Notes under the pieces: generated by a model | Seen by the model: the letters and a program-made list of their open reading frames with translations, nothing else | Databases searched by the model: none | Told to the model about the DNA's origin: nothing | Shown here: positions 54,302 through 63,344 of the stretch, piece after piece | How the letters are laid out: every line of letters begins with the position of its first letter | How positions within the stretch are numbered: position 1 is the stretch's first letter | NCBI RefSeq assembly: GCF_042186555.1 | Contig: NC_133326.1 | Span: forward strand, 433,501,069 to 433,565,068 | Source: Aquarana catesbeiana | Lineage: Eukaryota; Chordata; Amphibia; Anura; Ranidae | Length of the DNA: 64,000 nucleotides | Direction of reading: 5' to 3' | Made by a program: the position numbers and the translations under genes

Positions 54302-54340
54302 AATCCATGTCCACGGTATAACTAGATGTGGACATGGATT
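54302..54340. repeat. Perfect short palindrome at the broken end of Tc1-like D
   Basis: Arms AATCCATGTCCAC and GTGGACATGGATT, 13/13 matching, separated by GGTATAACTAGAT. It lies exactly where the transposon homology stops. Confidence 0.85.
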
Positions 54341-54926
54341 GCTTTTCTGTATTTTTGCTTTGTTTTGTTTCATTCTATTCCATTCCATAGACCATGACCA
54401 TTCCACCACACTATATTATATAAAAATAATGTTAGCAATAAATGAAAATAGAAGTGCAATTTATGGTGGGGTGGATTGGTAAGAGTTAATAATGAGATAA
54501 TAATGAGATGATATGAAGTAGAATAAGGTAAAGTGGAGTAGAATGAAATATAAACAAAATGAAATCAAATCTAATACTGGGTCAAACGATTTTTTGGAAT
54601 TGTTATCTATTCACCTGTGTCTACATACAGGGAATGGTTGAACAGTATACCATCCTGTATGAGCGGCACTATGTTGAGACCATAAAGGCTAGATCTACTC
54701 ACCAGTATATGCAGATTTAATAATACACATGGATCGATCGATGGATTGGATGGGGTAGAATAAAATCAATTAAATCAATATAATACAATAATTCATCCTT
54801 AATTAGCCATCCCAAAATAACAGTAATTTTTTATGTATGTTATTAACCTTTCGACATATTTTGATACTTTATAAATGTAAAATAACTCTTTGGAGTTGGG
54901 AAATATGTTTTATGGAACAGTATAAC
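54341..54926. other. Unassigned AT-rich sequence
   Basis: No gene or known repeat seen. Contains degenerate AGAATAAA/GATA-rich stretches (54480-54570) and ATCGATCGAT at 54733. Could be unique genomic DNA around the LTR element. Confidence 0.4.
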
Positions 54927-55605
54927 TATCAGGAAATTAGACCAGACTGTGTGGACTGCACAGAGGAAACCAAAATGCATGTAAGTGAATGAAAATAGTG
55001 TTTATTAAAATAGGTGACAAGTAAGTGAATACAAACAGTGCACAATCAACCACAAACAACAAATAGTATATACAATAAATGGGAGATACCGGAATCATAA
55101 ACAAAAGCCAGGCCGAGGTCATACACAGGGAGATCAGCAGATTGGTAAGGACGGGAAACCAACAGGACAGGGAGAGGATGGATGGATAGGCTGCAGGGCA
55201 AGCATTCAAGGTAATTAGGTAACAGGAGGGACAGGTCCAGGATGGGCTTGGGATAGGGATCAGGTCAGGTCAAATGCAGGCTCAAGGTCAGGATTACAGG
55301 CAGCGAGGTCAGGGCGCAGGGAGAGAGATACCAAGGCAAGCATGTGAGGGCTTGCCAGGTATTTTTGAGACTGCCAGTAATTGTCCTCACGTAACACCTG
55401 AGCGCAGGAGGTGCTGTCTGCCGCACACTGCCAGAATACACCCGCTGGTGGACACCGGTACTACAGCCCATGGATCTGACAGTGCCACCAGCAGGTGAGA
55501 TCCTTTATCACAGATCCTGGCTGCAAGAAGACACCCGCTGGTGGACACTGGTACTGCAATCCATGGGACCAACAGTGCCACCAACGGGTAAACCCTTTCC
55601 TGACC
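54927..55605 (-). repeat. LTR (3') of the non-autonomous element
   Basis: 679 bp, matching 57285-57970 throughout apart from small indels (for example an 11-base difference near 57415). Contains a short internal duplication: CACCCGCTGGTGGACAC occurs twice (55440 and 55531). Confidence 0.88.
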
Positions 55606-55732
55606 GTACCCCCCCTAAAGGAGCGGCCTCCGGGAGCTCCAACTAGTTTTAATTGTCCATAGTCTATGGCATCGAGCAGAACAGTGGATGAGAGTACTTA
55701 AGTCTGGTCATCATTCACTTTAAACTGGACAG

Positions 55733-55820
55733 CGGGCACCTCTAGGCAGACAGCGGGCACCTCTAGGCAGACAGCGGGCACCTCTAGGCAGACAGCGGGC
55801 ACATCAGGGCAGACAGCGGG
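55733..55820. repeat. 21-bp coding minisatellite (CLEVPAV)
   Basis: Unit ACAGCGGGCACCTCTAGGCA(G), about four copies. Distinct from but related in spirit to the 56040 array: both encode VPA in a 7-residue unit. Confidence 0.88.
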
Positions 55821-56039
55821 CTCCGGGCCATCGGGCTGCACACCGGGCGCTGGTCTAGAAAGCTGAGTAATGGGTATCGGTTTAACAGACTGGGACACCG
55901 GGACTCCAGACTAGGACACCAATATCAAGACATCAGGCTGGAAGGCAAGCAATGAGACATCAGGCTGGAAGGCAGGCATAGAGACATCAGGCTGGAAGGC
56001 AGGCACCGAGACATCAGGCTGGAAGGCAGGCACCAGGAC

Positions 56040-56260
56040 ATCAGACTGGAAAGCGGGCACATCAGACTGGAAGGCAGGCACCGAGACATTGGACTGGAAG
56101 GCAGGCACCAGGACATCAGACTGGAAGGCAGGCACATCGGACTGGAAGGCGGGCACATCGGACTGGAAGGCGGGCACATCGGACTGGAAGGCGGGCACAT
56201 CGGACTGGAAGGCGGGCACATCAGACTGGAAGGCAGGCACATCAGACTGGAACATGGACA
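56040..56260. repeat. 21-bp coding minisatellite (QSDVPAF)
   Basis: Unit GACTGGAAGGCGGGCACATC(G/A), at least eight near-perfect copies, with degenerate units continuing to 55930. Multiple of three, so the reading frame survives copy-number change. Confidence 0.92.
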
Positions 56261-57284
56261 CAAGGTCATCAGACCGGTCAGCAGGTACTGAAACATCGGA
56301 CTGGGTAGTAGGCAGTGGGACGTCAGACTGGGTAGCAGGCACTGGGTTGGCAGATTTAGGTGGGTCATCAGGTTCAACTGGCATGAACGCAGGCTGGAAT
56401 AGGTTGTTTGGTGTGGAGGCAGGTTGGGTTACTGGCAGGATGGCATGGGTCGGAAAGAACTTTTGTTTCTTTTTTGGCTTAGCCACTGCAGATTTGTAGG
56501 TAACAGCAGGGATGTGAGAAAAGGATGTAGTTGGGCAAAAGGAAGGGCTGGAATGCGGTAGAGACATGAAAACAGTGGCTGGAGGAGGCTTTTGTGGAAT
56601 TGTTACAGGTGGAAAGGAAGAGGCAGGTGGATTGAAGGGCAGGATAGGTGCAACAATTGGAGACTGGGTAATAATATTTGGGAAGCTGTAAAAACTGGGC
56701 TGTAGCTGAGGGTGCCATAGGCGACTGGGAGATAGATTCTTGGGAAGGCAGGTGATTAATGGCAGGGCTGGAATGTTGTGGCTTGGCTAAATACAGGAGA
56801 TCTGACCATGCCTGTAGCGCAGGTTGAACAAACATTGATTCACACACAGCCTGTCAAACCAGGGATTGCACTGAATGGATGCAATCAGACAACACCTGCT
56901 GGGAACAAGAAGAATAACGTTCCATGAAAAAGGCTGGATCATACTCTAACAACCATACCAGAGATTCAACTTGGCCATAATTGAAGGGGGGAGAAAAATT
57001 GGCACTTCCTTCGGGAATACATGACAGGGCTGGTTTTGCACATAACTGTATTAAGGGCTGAACATCCTCAAATAACATATACCCCTGATCCACTAGGAAA
57101 TGAGCTGATCGGATCATTTCCAGCAGTTGGTCACTGGTCCAATCTTTCAAGGTTTGGCGGCAATATTCACCATCCTCTGCCGCCAGCAGAGAATTATAGA
57201 TAATTTCATTGAACCCCATCTTAGCGAATGGTGATGATGGTTCCTCGGTCCAGCCATGTCTGGTCAGGGATGGCCTTGGTATAC

Positions 57285-57970
57285 TATCAGGGAATTAGTA
57301 GACCAGACTGTGTGGACTGCACAGAGGAAACCAAAACGCATGTAAGTGAATGAAAATGGTGTTTATTAAAATAGGTGACAAGTAAGTGAATACAAACAAT
57401 GCACAACCAACCACAGACCCACAAACAACAAATAGTATATACAATAAATAGGAGATATTGTAAACAAAAGCCAGGCCAAGGTCATACACAGGGAGATCAG
57501 CAGATGGGTAAGGACGGCAAACCAACAGGACAGGGAGAGGATGGTTAGGCTGCAGGGCAGGGATTCAAGGTAATTAGGTAACAGGAGGGACAGGTCCAGG
57601 ATGGGCTCGGGATAGGGATCGGATCAGGTCAGGTCAGATGCAGGCTCAAGGTCAGGATTACAGGCAGCGAGGTCAGGGCGCAGGGAGAGAGATACCAAGG
57701 CAAGCATGTGAGGGCTTGCCGGGTTGTTTATGAGACTGCCAGTAATTGTCCTCACGTAACACCTGAGCGCAGGAGGTGCTGCCTGCCCCACACTGCCGGA
57801 ATACACCTGCTGGTGGACACCAGTACTACGGCCCATGGATCTGACAGTGCCACCAGCAGGTGAGATCCTTTATCATGGATCCTGACTGCAAGAAGACACC
57901 CGCTGGTGGACATTGGTACTGCAATCCACAGGACCAACATCGCCACCAACACGTGAACCCTTTCCTGACA
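57285..57970 (-). repeat. LTR (5') of the non-autonomous element
   Basis: Direct copy of 54927-55605; the gag-like reading starts 66 bases inside it at 57219. No primer-binding site was recognised in GTATACCAAGGCC that follows. Confidence 0.88.
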
Positions 57971-58335
57971 ATATCTATGTAAGAGTCCAATAGAGTGGGT
58001 GCTTTTTTTGAAAAGGGACTGTTCTTTAATTCAGGCACCTGTTCAGGTGAGAGGACAATATATCCTTTTTCCTGATATTTTATGTCTCTCTATGTATGGT
58101 ATTGTCACTATACAGAAGTCACCTAATTTTTGTAAGACCCACTTTATAATCCAAAAAACATTTTAGAAGTTTGAAAAATCACAGTAGAAAAAGATTATAT
58201 CTTGAAGAAAGTTGTGAGGTTTTAGCAATAAAATGTGTAATTTAAATGATAAAATTCCTTTAAATTATTTAAATAATAAAATTCCTTTAAATGATAAAAT
58301 TCCTTTGATAGTTAAACCCTACTTTATCAATTTCA
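57971..58335. other. Unassigned sequence
   Basis: No gene. A small tandem repeat of AATAAAATTCCTTTAAAT lies at about 58246-58300. Confidence 0.45.
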
Positions 58336-58339
58336 TTAA

Positions 58340-59269
58340 CCACTTGCCCCCCGCCATATAGGAAAATGACATTGGCAAAGTGGTTGTGTCATCCTGTCCG
58401 GACGTCTTTCAAGATAACAAGTCACTGCGTGCCCCCGGGGGCGCGCATCACGGCAATCGTTGTTGCGGTGACTGTGGTGTGTCAGTCTGACACACCGCAT
58501 CTCCGGCCTAGGTAAAGAGTCTCTGATAGAGACTCTTTACCACGTGATCAGCCGTGTCCAATCACGGCTGATCACAGTGTAAACAGGAAGAGTGTAAACA
58601 GGAAGAGCTGTTGATCGGCTTTTCCTCACTCGCGTCTGTCAGATCGGCTGCTCCTCTGACAGGGGGGTCTGTGCTGATTAACAGCACAGCCTCCCCCAGG
58701 ATGCCCACACTGGACCACCAGGGATGCCCACCACTAGTCACCAGTAGGTATGCCACGCATGGCCACCAGGGATGCCAATCAGTGCCCACAATGGATGCCA
58801 ATCAGTGATGCCCATCAGTACCATCCATTAGTGTACATCAGTACCACCTATCAGTGCCACCTTTCAGTGCCCATCAGTGCCACCTATGTGTACCCATCAG
58901 TGCCACCTATCAGTACCGCCTATTAGTGCCCATCATCAGTGTCACTTCATCGGTGCTCATCAGTGCAGCCCCATCTCAGTGAAGGAGAAAACTTACTTAT
59001 TTAGAAAGTTTTGTAACAGAAACAAAAAAAAAGTTTTTTCCCCAAATTTTCGGGCTTTTTTTTTTTTTTATTTGTTTAGCAGAAAAAAAAAATCCCAGAG
59101 GTGATCAAATACCACCAAAAGAAAGCTCTATTTGTGAGAACAAAATGATAAAAATTTAGTTTGGGTTCAGTGTAGAATGACCGTGCAATTGTCATTCAAA
59201 GTGCGACAGCGCTGAAAGCAGAAAATTGGTCTGGGCGGGAAGGTGTATAAGTGCCCTGTATTGAAGTGG
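58340..59269. mobile_element. Short non-autonomous piggyBac-type element
   Basis: TTAA at 58336-58339 and 59270-59273; ends CCACTTGCCCCCCGCC and GTATTGAAGTGG share CCACTT with the large piggyBac copies. 930 bp, no transposase. The interior holds two adjacent perfect hairpins and a degenerate CATCAGTGCCACCTAT repeat tract (58740-58960). The right third (AATTTAGTTTGGGTTCAGTG, CAAAGAAAGCTCTATTTGTG) resembles the piggyBac left end inverted. Confidence 0.8.
58511..58575. repeat. Two adjacent perfect hairpins
   Basis: 58511-58541: 14-bp arms GGTAAAGAGTCTCT / AGAGACTCTTTACC, loop GAT. 58544-58575: 13-bp arms GTGATCAGCCGTG / CACGGCTGATCAC, loop TCCAAT. Both fall inside the short piggyBac-type element. 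Confidence 0.9.
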
Positions 59270-59273
59270 TTAA

Positions 59274-60214
59274 TATTAAATAATTGTGCTAACTACACCT
59301 ACGCTTTTAGATGGATTTTCTGTTTGTCCGTCTGGCACATATTTGTTTTTGTTCCACTATTATTGTTTTTACAACATTCATTATGGATGTTCACAACAGG
59401 GCACACCAAATACACACATATGAGGTTTATTTACTCTTTTTTATGGTAATGGTGAGAAGTTTCAGTTAGGCAAATTTTTCTGACACTTGTTTAATTAATC
59501 AATTGCTTGCTAATTAGGGTGTCAATTGATAACCTGCACCTCATGTAATTATCTGTGTACTTGTGTGTGTATATATACCTGTCTGCAGACACCAGTTTTT
59601 TCAGCTATGAGTAAGCACCCGACCTTGGTGTGAAACATGTAAGCTGATACGTGTAGTTTACCTTTGTATCTGGCACTTGAATAAAGAATTGCATAGGAGT
59701 GCGGCCATCCAGCCTTCTTTTCTTCTAAGCTCAGGGCTTACACTTGGGGACAGCTCCGCTCGGCAGACAGGAGGTCGGGCCTAGGAGTCGGGAGGGTCCC
59801 AGTAAGAGAAGGCTCCATGAGAGAGAATCAGAAGGTTTCTAGGAGTCTAAGGCTGCAGGTGGTAGCCATAGTGTGCATGTCTGCAGGGGGCATGTGTGTC
59901 CCATGACCGAGCAGCACAAAGCTGACAAAGTAAGCTACAGGAGGGAGCTTGGCTAAGAAGGAAAGAGTGGGTCTGAGGAGCAGGCCTAGGCATAAGGCCT
60001 GAGAAAGCTGTGTGGCTAGTGAGTAAGTCATGAGGCTGAAGCAGTGTGTGTGTGCAGTGATGGTGAAACCCCCTGTGAGGGAAAATTACTATTTATTTTG
60101 AACTTTCCCAATCCTATAAATAAAAGTGGGCTGCCATGCCCTTAAAAACACAGTATGGAGGGGCACGTTTTCTGGAAGTCGCATGCACCACTTGAGTGTA
60201 ATCACCCTGCATAT

Positions 60215-60220
<6 letters not shown>
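59274..60220. other. Unassigned sequence with a PLE-like terminal piece
   Basis: No gene. CTATGAGTAAGCACCCGACC...GGTGTGAAACATG at 59605-59633 resembles a decayed hammerhead core and is followed by AATAAAGAATTGC (59681), as in PLE 3' regions. 60060-60200 has an AATAAAAGTGGGC signal and could be an LTR piece; not assigned. Confidence 0.4.

Positions 60221-60264
<44 letters not shown>
60221..60264. repeat. (TA)n microsatellite
   Basis: About 22 TA units directly left of Tc1-like C2. Confidence 0.95.
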
Positions 60265-60268
<4 letters not shown>

Positions 60269-60337
60269 CAGTATCTCACAAACGTGAGTACACCCCTCAC
60301 ATTTTTGAAAATAATTTATTATATCTTTTTCATGTGA

Positions 60338-60351
60338 CAACACTGAAGAAA
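60338..60351 (+). repeat. Target duplication, left (insert at 60352)
   Basis: CAACACTGAAGAAA, exact match to 63170-63183; occurs once in the related Tc1 end at 51112-51125 (CAACACTGATGAAA). Confidence 0.9.
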
Positions 60352-61154
60352 CAACAGAGGCGGGGGGGGGGGGATATATATCTCCATATACTGGGACTTT
60401 AAATGAAGCGCACAAGGAAAGGGGGTAGTGCGCCACCATCCCTAATCTAAATTTAAAAAATAATAAGAGTATGGGACAGGTTGAGGCAGGTTCAAACACA
60501 AATTTGAGAGTAAAAATTAAAGTTTTTAATGTACATGAGTGTCAACTTGCGTAACGTTATATATAACAAATAATTGCTCAATGCATATGCAGACATCTTG
60601 GGATGTACATAGCATACATATGTCATGGTTGTTTACATTCCACTCTTTCACTTTTTTCACTCTTTTCACTCTACACCTATATCCTTCTCTCACGAACATC
60701 ACCCATTAGGTTTCTCTTTCTTCAGGACGCTCCCAGTGTTCGCTCATCCACATTTCCATAATTCTCACTGGTCCTCCTTACATCCCACCCTCATCTTTGT
60801 TTTGCACACTATCCAGTAGGTATATTCTCACCTACACCCTATCTTGCACTTCTTTGTCACTTTCTTTCATCACTTTTTCTCCATGTATCCCTATTTTCTC
60901 TGTGCTTGACAGTGCTGCCAGGTGTATCATATACAATGCTCTTAATTATCTTACAGATTTACCTGCCACTATTGGCATAATACCCAATATACTACGTTTG
61001 TTCCCTTGTTGGGGACATTTCGGTGTGGGCTTGTTTATGGGCGGACTTCTATACCTCAGCTCCTGGGGAGGCTTGATATGGTGACTCCTGCACACCAGGA
61101 TTATTCGAAGTTCAGTGTTCCAATGGGATGTAAGTTTGTGGACCTGACCATATA

Positions 61155-62788
61155 CAGTGGGGATGGAAAGTATTCAGACCCCCTTAAATTTTTCACTTTG
61201 TTATATTGCAGCCATTTGCTAAAATCATTTATGTTAATTTTTTTTCCTCATTAATGTACACACAGCACCCCATATTGACGAAAAACACAGAATTGTTGAC
61301 ATTTTTGCAGATTTATTAAAAAAGGAAAAACTGAAATATCACATGGTCTTAAGTATTCAGACCCTTTGCTGTGACACTGATATATTTAACTCAGTGCTGT
61401 CCATTTCTTCTGATCATCCTTGAGATGGTTCTACACCTTCATTTGAGTCCAGCTGTGTTTGATTATACTGATTGGACTTGATTAGGAAAGCCACACACCT
61501 GTCTATATAAGACCCTACAGCTCACAGTGCATGTCAGAGCAAATGAGAATCATGAGGTCAAAGGAACTGCCTGAAGAGCTCAGAGACAGAATTGTGGCAA
61601 GGCACATATCTGGCCAAGGTTACAAAAAAAATTCTGCTGCACTTAAGGTTCCTAAGAGCACAGTGGCTTCCATAATCCTTAAATGGAAGACGTTTGTGAT
61701 GACCAGAACCCTTCCTAGAGCTGGCCGTCCAGCCAAACTGAGCTATCGGGGGAGAAAAGCCTAGGTGAGAGAGGTAAAGAAGAACCCAAAGATCACTGTG
61801 GCTGAGCTCCAGAGATGCAGTCAGGAGATGGGAGAAAGTTGTAGAAAGTCAACCATCACTGCAGCCCTCCACCCGTCGGGGCTTTATGGCAGAGTGGCCC
61901 GACGGAAGCCTCTCCTCAGTGCAAAATACATGAAAGCCCACATGGAGTTTGCTAAAAAAACACCCGAAGGACTCCAAGATGGTGAGAAATAAGATTCTCT
62001 GGTCTGATGAGACCAAGATAGAACTTTTTGGCCTTAATTCTAAGCAGTATGTGTGGAGAAAACCAGGCACTGCTCATCACCTGTCCAATACAGTCCCAAC
62101 AGTGAAGCATGGTGGTGGTAGCATCATGCTGTGGGGGTGTTTTTCAGCTGCAGGGACAGGACGACTGGTTGCAATCGAGGGAAAAATGAATGCGGCCAAG
62201 CACAGGGATATCCTGGACAAAAACCTTCTCCAGAGTGCTCAGGACCTCAGACTGGGCCGAAGGTTTACCTTCCAACAAGACAATGACCCTAAGCACACAG
62301 CTAAAATTATAAAGGAGTGTCTTCACAACAACTCCGTGACTGTTCTTGAATGGCCCAGCCAGAGCCCTGACTTAAACCCAATTGAGCATCTCTGGAGAGC
62401 CCTAAAAATGGCTGTTCACCAACGTTTACCATCCAACCTGACAGAACTGGAGAGGATCTGCAAGGAGGAATGGCAGAGGATCCCCCAAATCCAGGTGTGT
62501 GAAAAACTTTTTCCATCTTTCCCAAAAAGACTCATGGCTGTATTAGATCAAAAGGGTACTTCTACTAAATGCTGAGCAAAGGGTCTGAATACTTAGGATC
62601 ATGTGATATTTCAGTTTTTCTTTTTTAATAAATCTGCAAAAATGTCAACAATTCTGTGTTTTTCTGTCAATATGGGGTGCTGTGTGTACATTAATGAGGA
62701 AAAAATGAACTTAAATGATTTTAGCAAATGGCTGTAATATAACAGAGTGAAAAAATTAAGGGGGTCTGAACACTTTCCGTCCCCACTG
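61155..62788 (+). mobile_element. Tc1-like transposon copy A2, full length
   Basis: 1634 bp, CAGTGGGGATGG...CCGTCCCCACTG, TA on both sides (61153-61154, 62789-62790), inverted repeats about 215 bp with inner and outer AGTATTCAGACCC copies as in A1. Inserted in the PLE-type element. Confidence 0.96.
61531..62575 (+). pseudogene. Tc1-like transposase, copy A2, one stop and one frameshift
   Basis: The start at 61531 (MSEQMRIMRSKELPEELRDR) gives a paired HTH (ELPEELRDRIVARH; PKITVAELQRCSQEMGESCR). A TAG at 61762-61764 interrupts between the two HTH halves. A frame change near 61955, in an A-run of seven, precedes the core, which is then open to the natural stop at 62573-62575: ILWSDETKIELFG, FQQDNDPKHTAK and SPDLNPIEHLWRAL supply D, D and E. 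About 345 codons in total, normal for the family. Among the Tc1 copies here this one is nearest to intact. Confidence 0.94.
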
Positions 62789-62878
62789 TATATACCTTTT
62801 TACATAAACTTTCCATATCATGGGCCTCATTTTTTGATCTAGAACATTTTCATTATTTACAGATATTCAGTATTTTCT

Positions 62879-62913
62879 CCTGATGATTTGGTTTACCGAC
62901 GAAACACGTTGAG
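62879..62913 (+). ncRNA. Hammerhead-like motif in the foldback insert
   Basis: CCTGATGATTTGGTTTACCG then ACGAAACACGTTGAG: CTGATGA and GAAAC spaced by a TTGGT/ACCGA hairpin with a loop of two and a mismatch at the base. Same orientation relative to the nearby arm as in the PLEs. Confidence 0.42.
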
Positions 62914-63169
62914 CTTTTGAGGATGTAACCCCTCATATTCCCATCATGATTTTTATGGATTTTATTGTACATTACAAGTCATACTCATGAAATATGTATT
63001 ATTGTCCCCCTGTTATGGCAATCATGTTTTATACTCTGTTTATATGTATGTTATGTACTTCCCAAGATGTCTGCATATTCATTGAGCAATTATTTGTTAT
63101 ATATAACGTTACGCAACTTGACACTCATGTACATTAAAAACTTTCATTTTAACGCTCAAATTTGTGTTT

Positions 63170-63183
63170 CAACACTGAAGAAA
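63170..63183 (+). repeat. Target duplication, right (insert at 60352)
   Basis: CAACACTGAAGAAA, exact match to 60338-60351. Confidence 0.9.
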
Positions 63184-63344
63184 TGACACTTTGCTACAAT
63201 GTTAAGTAGTGAGTGTACAGCTTGTATAACAGAGCAAATTTTCTGTACCCTCAAAATAACTTAACACGCAACCATTAATGTCTAAACCGCTGGCAACAAA
63301 AGTGAGTACACCCCTAAGTGAAAATGTCCAAATTGGGCCCAAAG

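Larger units (their letters stand above)
55690..57219 (-). pseudogene. Gag-like protein with heptapeptide repeats, broken
   Basis: I do not recognise a named family. The minus-strand frame from 57219 (MGFNEIIYNSLLAAEDGEY) is a mainly helical-looking 121 residues including CRQTLKDWTSDQLLEMIR and EYDPAFFMERYSSC. One stop at 56854-56856 is followed in the same frame by more coding to 56479, then a frameshift. A Ser/Pro-rich part (56567-56300) leads into tandem VPAFQSD units (about 56300-55911). A further frame change leads to LEVPAVC units (55898-55730). Position between LTRs suggests Gag. The repeats may be a flexible multivalent tail; that is inference. Confidence 0.6.
54927..57970 (-). mobile_element. 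Non-autonomous LTR retrotransposon with gag-like gene only
   Basis: Two direct long repeats (54927-55605 and 57285-57970) enclose 1.68 kb. On the minus strand the repeats start TGTCAGGAAAGGGTT and end CCTGATA. A purine tract (CTCCTTTAGGGGGGTACG) precedes the 3' LTR, fixing orientation. Flanks ATAAC and ATATC are a 4/5 match, consistent with a 5-bp duplication. No protease, RT or integrase motif occurs; the interior encodes one gag-like protein with 7-residue repeats. It would need another element's enzymes. Confidence 0.85.
60352..63169. mobile_element. Foldback PLE-type insertion carrying Tc1-like A2
   Basis: Ends are inverted repeats of about 110 bp (60493-60602 and 63060-63169): CAAACACAAATTTGAG with inverse, through ATATATAACAAATAATTGCT. 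About 140 bp with a G-run (60362-60373) lies outside the left arm. No protein of its own. It contains a hammerhead-like motif at 62879-62913. Structure (inverted ends, hammerhead-like core, 14-bp duplication) matches the PLE-type insertions at 32676 and 46306. A Tc1-like copy entered it later. Confidence 0.7.

Noticed and set aside
56040..56260. Regular 21-bp repeats resembling a CRISPR array
   Set aside because: No unique spacers, units are contiguous and in frame with a protein; eukaryotic minisatellite.
60060..60210. Possible LTR with AATAAAAGTGGG signal
   Set aside because: No second copy, no TG...CA ends and no duplication could be shown; left as unassigned.
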